This document shows, one piece after another, positions 60,256-64,000 of a DNA stretch of 64,000 bases (positions are counted from its first letter, which is position 1; each line of letters begins with the position of its first letter). The translations under genes were made by a program, and so were the position numbers. Below the pieces are notes generated by a model. It had not been told where the DNA came from, did no database searches, and saw nothing but the letters and a program-made list of their open reading frames with translations. Source of the DNA: Azadirachta indica (taxonomy: Eukaryota; Streptophyta; Magnoliopsida; Sapindales; Meliaceae); the NCBI GenBank assembly GCA_022749755.1, contig CM040447.1, positions 7,772,545-7,836,544 of the forward strand, given 5' to 3'.

Positions 60256-61700
60256 GTGGATTCGATTATTCTCAAGCACATAAGAAAAGATTTCTTCAAT
60301 TGGGAGTAGATTTTCACTAAAATTAAGTGCAAAATTAAAAATTGTGCTATCATAGTCTAACACATGTATTGTTTTGATAGATATCTAATTGAAAAATAAG
60401 TACAATTATTAAAAAAAAAGTGAAAAAATTTTAAATTGACTTGAAGAATAAATAAATAAATAAACTTCTATAAGTTTTTGTTTCAAATCATACACAAAAG
60501 AGGCTAAGAAAACGCATGTGTAAAGCACTTCCAGTAGCGTTTAATTTAGCTATCCAGGCTTCCATACCCGCTTGTCTCATATCACAATAAAGATACCAAA
60601 ATTTCTCATCTGTGAAAGCACTAGCTGAAAAGTCAAAAGCTAAAATAGTAATCTGATAAAATTTTCTCGAGAAAAATAAGGCTTAGCTGTCCTGGCACAT
60701 TACTGCAAGAAATTTTCTGTGCCAACCACAATTAACTTTTGCCTCTGCAATGCTCAGATTACTTATCAGTTTTACTGTTTATCATGTGAAAAGCATTTTC
60801 TACCGTCCATTTTTTTAAAAAATCCTGTCCTAGAAATTATAAATTAGTCCTTATAATTTATAAAATAACAAAGAACTTCACATGTTTTACCTCATCTAAC
60901 TCCGTTAACAAAATTTACTAGATTTACATTCTTCATCCTATTGATCTAACCTAAATGATTAAATTAGAAATTAAATCTTCAATTGTTTTAAAGTTTAATA
61001 ACGATTATTATATATCTCCATCATCCTTCTCGATACTCTTAAACATTTACAAAAAAAAAAAACCTACATTTCTCACAGATAAAGGGGATCCACTCATTTT
61101 CTGATAAGATATATTTATTTTTTTTTCATTTTTTACTTCCTTTACTAAATACATACAGATTTTCACTTAACTCTAAATTTATGGTGGTTAATTTTCACCT
61201 TAAAACTATTTCACTTTCTCTAATTATGGTTTATTTCTATTCAAATTGAGATCCTCGGTGATTGTATTATTTTTATAGATATTTTATTGTTATGGTTTAT
61301 TTTCTTACAAATCTACAAGATTAAAGTCTTATATAAAAAAATTTGAAGGGATAAAGTTCAAAATTTGGAAGAGGTTATACCATATCAGGTGTATTATAAA
61401 AAATAATTGTAGTAAGGATCAAAAAAATCATTTAGAGTTGTGAAAAGTAAAGTAAGAGAGTTATAGAAAAATTTTCAATGAAGCTCTAAATCAAAATATT
61501 GTTTTTTAGTTAAAAACACCAAACAAAAAGGTGTTAAAATTGTATTCTCCATGTCCCTCAACGAGTATTATAATTTTTTTGGTTTTTATGTTGTAATGAG
61601 TCAATATAATACTTTAAAGATTTATAGAAATTGGTATAAATTTGCAATATTATGTAATACTTGATGTAATGTATTCTGGAATAAATGAACGCTTTCTTGA
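60256..61700. other. AT-rich intergenic DNA, nothing recognised
   Basis: No exon, RNA gene or clear mobile element seen. A slightly less AT-rich patch at 60530-60800 has no open frame or motif I recognise. Confidence 0.4.
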
Positions 61701-61714
61701 TTTTCAAATTTATA

Positions 61715-62005
61715 AAATCGAGATACTTTTATCGAGATACTTTTATCAAATTTAATTTTTATAAAAATTATTATAAAATTTAATTTTATAAAATCAAGAT
61801 ACTCTTATCAACTTTATGTTTACAATAATATACTCTTCATTTAACGTACATAAAATTTAAATAATTAAATAAGAATATGTGATTCACTATTATAAATAAA
61901 ATAGTTTATATTTATGATAGTATACCTGATTTAATGTACTAAAAATTTAAATAATTAAATAAAAAAATTTTATTTGTTATTATAAATATATAATAGTTTG
62001 TTGAG
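61715..62005. repeat. clustered short tandem repeats
   Basis: First a GAGATACTTTTATC unit repeated at 61718-61748 with a diverged later copy (AAGATACTCTTATC), then a roughly 88-bp direct repeat at about 61838-61922 and 61925-62005 sharing TAAATTTAAATAATTAAATAA and TATTATAAATA. Non-coding. Confidence 0.7.
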
Positions 62006-64000
62006 ACTCAAATTTTTATTTTTTTGGGAGTATGCTAAAATTAAGATAAAAAGATGATATTGTCCTTAAGTACGAAAGAGTTTGATATAAATTTAAGGTA
62101 AGTGGTTACCATGTGAGCTTATGTGTTACTATTTTAAACCAAAGGGATATATTTGATAATTACCCTATCTTCTTTTTTTTTAAAAACTCAAATTGTTTGA
62201 TTATTTTTAAAATCTGTCTTATCTCCTAAAGTGGCATTGCATTTCCTCTTTTTGACCTGTCTGAAAAAGAACCAATTAAAAAAACCTTATCATAAAACAA
62301 AATTACAACCACTAATCTATAATAACATTAATAATTAAAAAAATCAGACGATAAATCAATTTAATTAATCTTTAATAACATTCCAAATCAGCACACCTCC
62401 ATTCTGCTAACCAAGATTCTCTGCCCATTAAAATAAAGTAGAATAAATTAATAAATAAATTAAATCATTAAATCACAACCCAAAAAGAGATTTGCATTTA
62501 AATTGAAAACAATAAAGCTGCAATATAAATTTACGTAGACTATATATCATATATAATTTTATTGAATACTCAATTAGGAAACAAGAAAGTAAAAGAATAT
62601 TCATATTAGGGTTTATGACCCCGAGCATTAGTTGTTATGACCGATCATTTATTTTGAAATATCATTCGATAGAAAAAAGAAATTTAAATTAATTAAGACT
62701 TTACTCACTCTTTTTATTTTAAAAAAAAATTAAAATTTACGTCAAGATATTAAAATTTATGTGAAATAGCAAAGTAAAGGAAAAGCTATTATATAATTTA
62801 TAATTTCTTTTATTATAATTAACATGATTTTTATATTTGATGCAAGTAAAGTTTGATTGCCAAATCAAACTTTATATTACAAAAGAATTATTAATTGAAT
62901 TAGTTTGAATATAATGTTAATTTTATATTAATTAGTGGCTTTTCTAATGTATTTTCCATTTAATAAAAAATTTTAACTACATTATTTTTCAAAACTTTTT
63001 TAAATAACTAATTTACTTTTATTCACAAATAATGCTAATTACATTTTTATTTACCCTTTTCAATTTTAAAAGATAATTTTTGACGAGCATAATGGCTGTT
63101 TTTTAAAATTTTAAAAATATCATCAATTATTTTTATTTTTAAGAAAAATAAAACAATATAAAAAGAAAAAAAAAACATTTGTCTTTGCAGTATGACTTAT
63201 AGCGGAAAGAAAAGGAAAATTGATATTCCCGAAAACACCAGATTTGAAGGAGCCGTTAATAGAGAGAGTTATGGGGAAAAAAGAGGGGTAATTTAGTAAA
63301 ATCAGAAGACGTTCACTATTTCCAATACAAACAGGAATTCCTTCTGGCAAAATTTGAATTGGCCAACTTTTATTCTGCTTCTGTCTATATGTAGTCCCTT
63401 CCAACAAATACAAATAAACTATTAATTTAAATATTTTACAGTTATTTTAATATTATATGACAAATTTTTATTATCACAAATTTGTGTAAATTTTAAAATT
63501 AGAAGTTTTTATTAGATTTAATTTTAAGCTACTTATAAAAGTTTGTAATCAATTAATGAGTTTTTTTTTTTTAAAAGATTGTGGAAGTATATTTTACTTA
63601 AATTAAATATAAATTTTCAAGTGATTAAAATTTTTGATTTTTAATAAATTTTTAATATAATATTAATAAATTGTAGTATAATTTATAATATTAAAAAATT
63701 TAATAAAATTATTGAGAAATAAGTATTTTAGTGATAACACTCCTTTGAAAAAAAATAGATAAAGAACTTAAATATAATAGTGCAAGCATCATTGTTGATA
63801 CCTTAAAAGCTAAGAAAAGTTAAAAGATTTCAATGTTATTTTTTCTTAATACTTTCCTATTTATCTAATGTTTTAACTAAATTTAAAATTTTGTAAAATT
63901 ATTTTATATTTTAATTTATAAATAAAAATGCTTTCGGATAAGTTAACTATAACCCCAAATCTTAACCTATTTGAACTAATTAATAATCTTTTAAAATTTT
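62006..64000. other. AT-rich intergenic DNA to the window edge
   Basis: Nothing I can support as a gene. The patch 63180-63415 is less AT-rich and has a 96-codon open frame on the minus strand (63413-63123) with no recognised motif; see findings. Confidence 0.4.

Noticed and set aside
1..64000. tRNA, rRNA, CRISPR, bacterial-type operons or an intact autonomous transposon
   Set aside because: Read through both strands by eye for such signals; nothing with supporting structure was found.

Overview
This is nuclear DNA from a flowering plant, most likely a core eudicot. It is AT-rich (more than about 65% by eye). Genes are widely spaced and carry many small GT-AG introns, and several products are plant-specific: a SOSEKI/DUF966 protein, an EIN3-like factor, a pollen Ole e 1-type protein, plastid-targeted FabZ and plastid phosphoglycerate mutase. 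I found no tRNA, rRNA, CRISPR array or bacterial-type operon. Exon boundaries below were worked out by hand from GT/AG sites, reading-frame continuity and family alignment.

Layout. (1) 0.3-3.9 kb, minus: plastid 3-hydroxyacyl-ACP dehydratase FabZ (4 exons, one 2.6-kb intron). (2) 5.3-6.0 kb, minus: single-exon RING-H2 protein. (3) 7-35 kb, minus: a tandem array of secretory GH5 beta-glucosidase / exo-1,3-beta-glucanase-type genes with an N-terminal fascin-like domain. Copies A (7.1-9.4 kb), C (17.2-19.4 kb) and F (28.8-31.0 kb) are intact with 8 exons each. B (11.8-14.0 kb), D (20.3-21.7 kb) and E (21.7-22.9 kb) are broken. Relics near 11.1 and 28.1 kb mark further lost copies. The flanks show that a two-gene module (B-type plus C-type) was triplicated, after which every B-type gene decayed. 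(4) 35-39.8 kb: long intergenic stretch. (5) 39.8-41.8 kb, plus: SOSEKI polarity protein. (6) 44.2-44.8 kb, plus: Ole e 1-like secreted protein. (7) 46.3-49.8 kb, plus: plastid 2,3-bisphosphoglycerate-dependent phosphoglycerate mutase with UTR introns. (8) 51.1-55.1 kb, plus: type I inositol-polyphosphate 5-phosphatase (10 exons). (9) 55.8-57.3 kb, minus: EIN3-like (EIL) transcription factor, convergent with (8). (10) 57.4-64 kb: AT-rich DNA with small tandem repeats and no gene I can support.

Mobile DNA lies mainly inside the GH5 array. There is a complete miniature LTR retrotransposon (15,446-16,674) with an initiator-Met-type primer site, a polypurine tract and a perfect 5-bp target duplication. 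Two Mutator-type non-autonomous elements (14,222-15,087 and 23,121-24,095) each have a perfect 9-bp target duplication. A 251-bp insertion with an 8-bp duplication lies in an intron of broken copy E. Shared and unshared insertions, together with paralogous flanks, allow the history of the array to be ordered.

The non-array genes are unrelated housekeeping, signalling and developmental genes with no sign of a joint pathway. I did not find a wholly new system. The most unusual content is the structural history of the GH5 array and its insertions.
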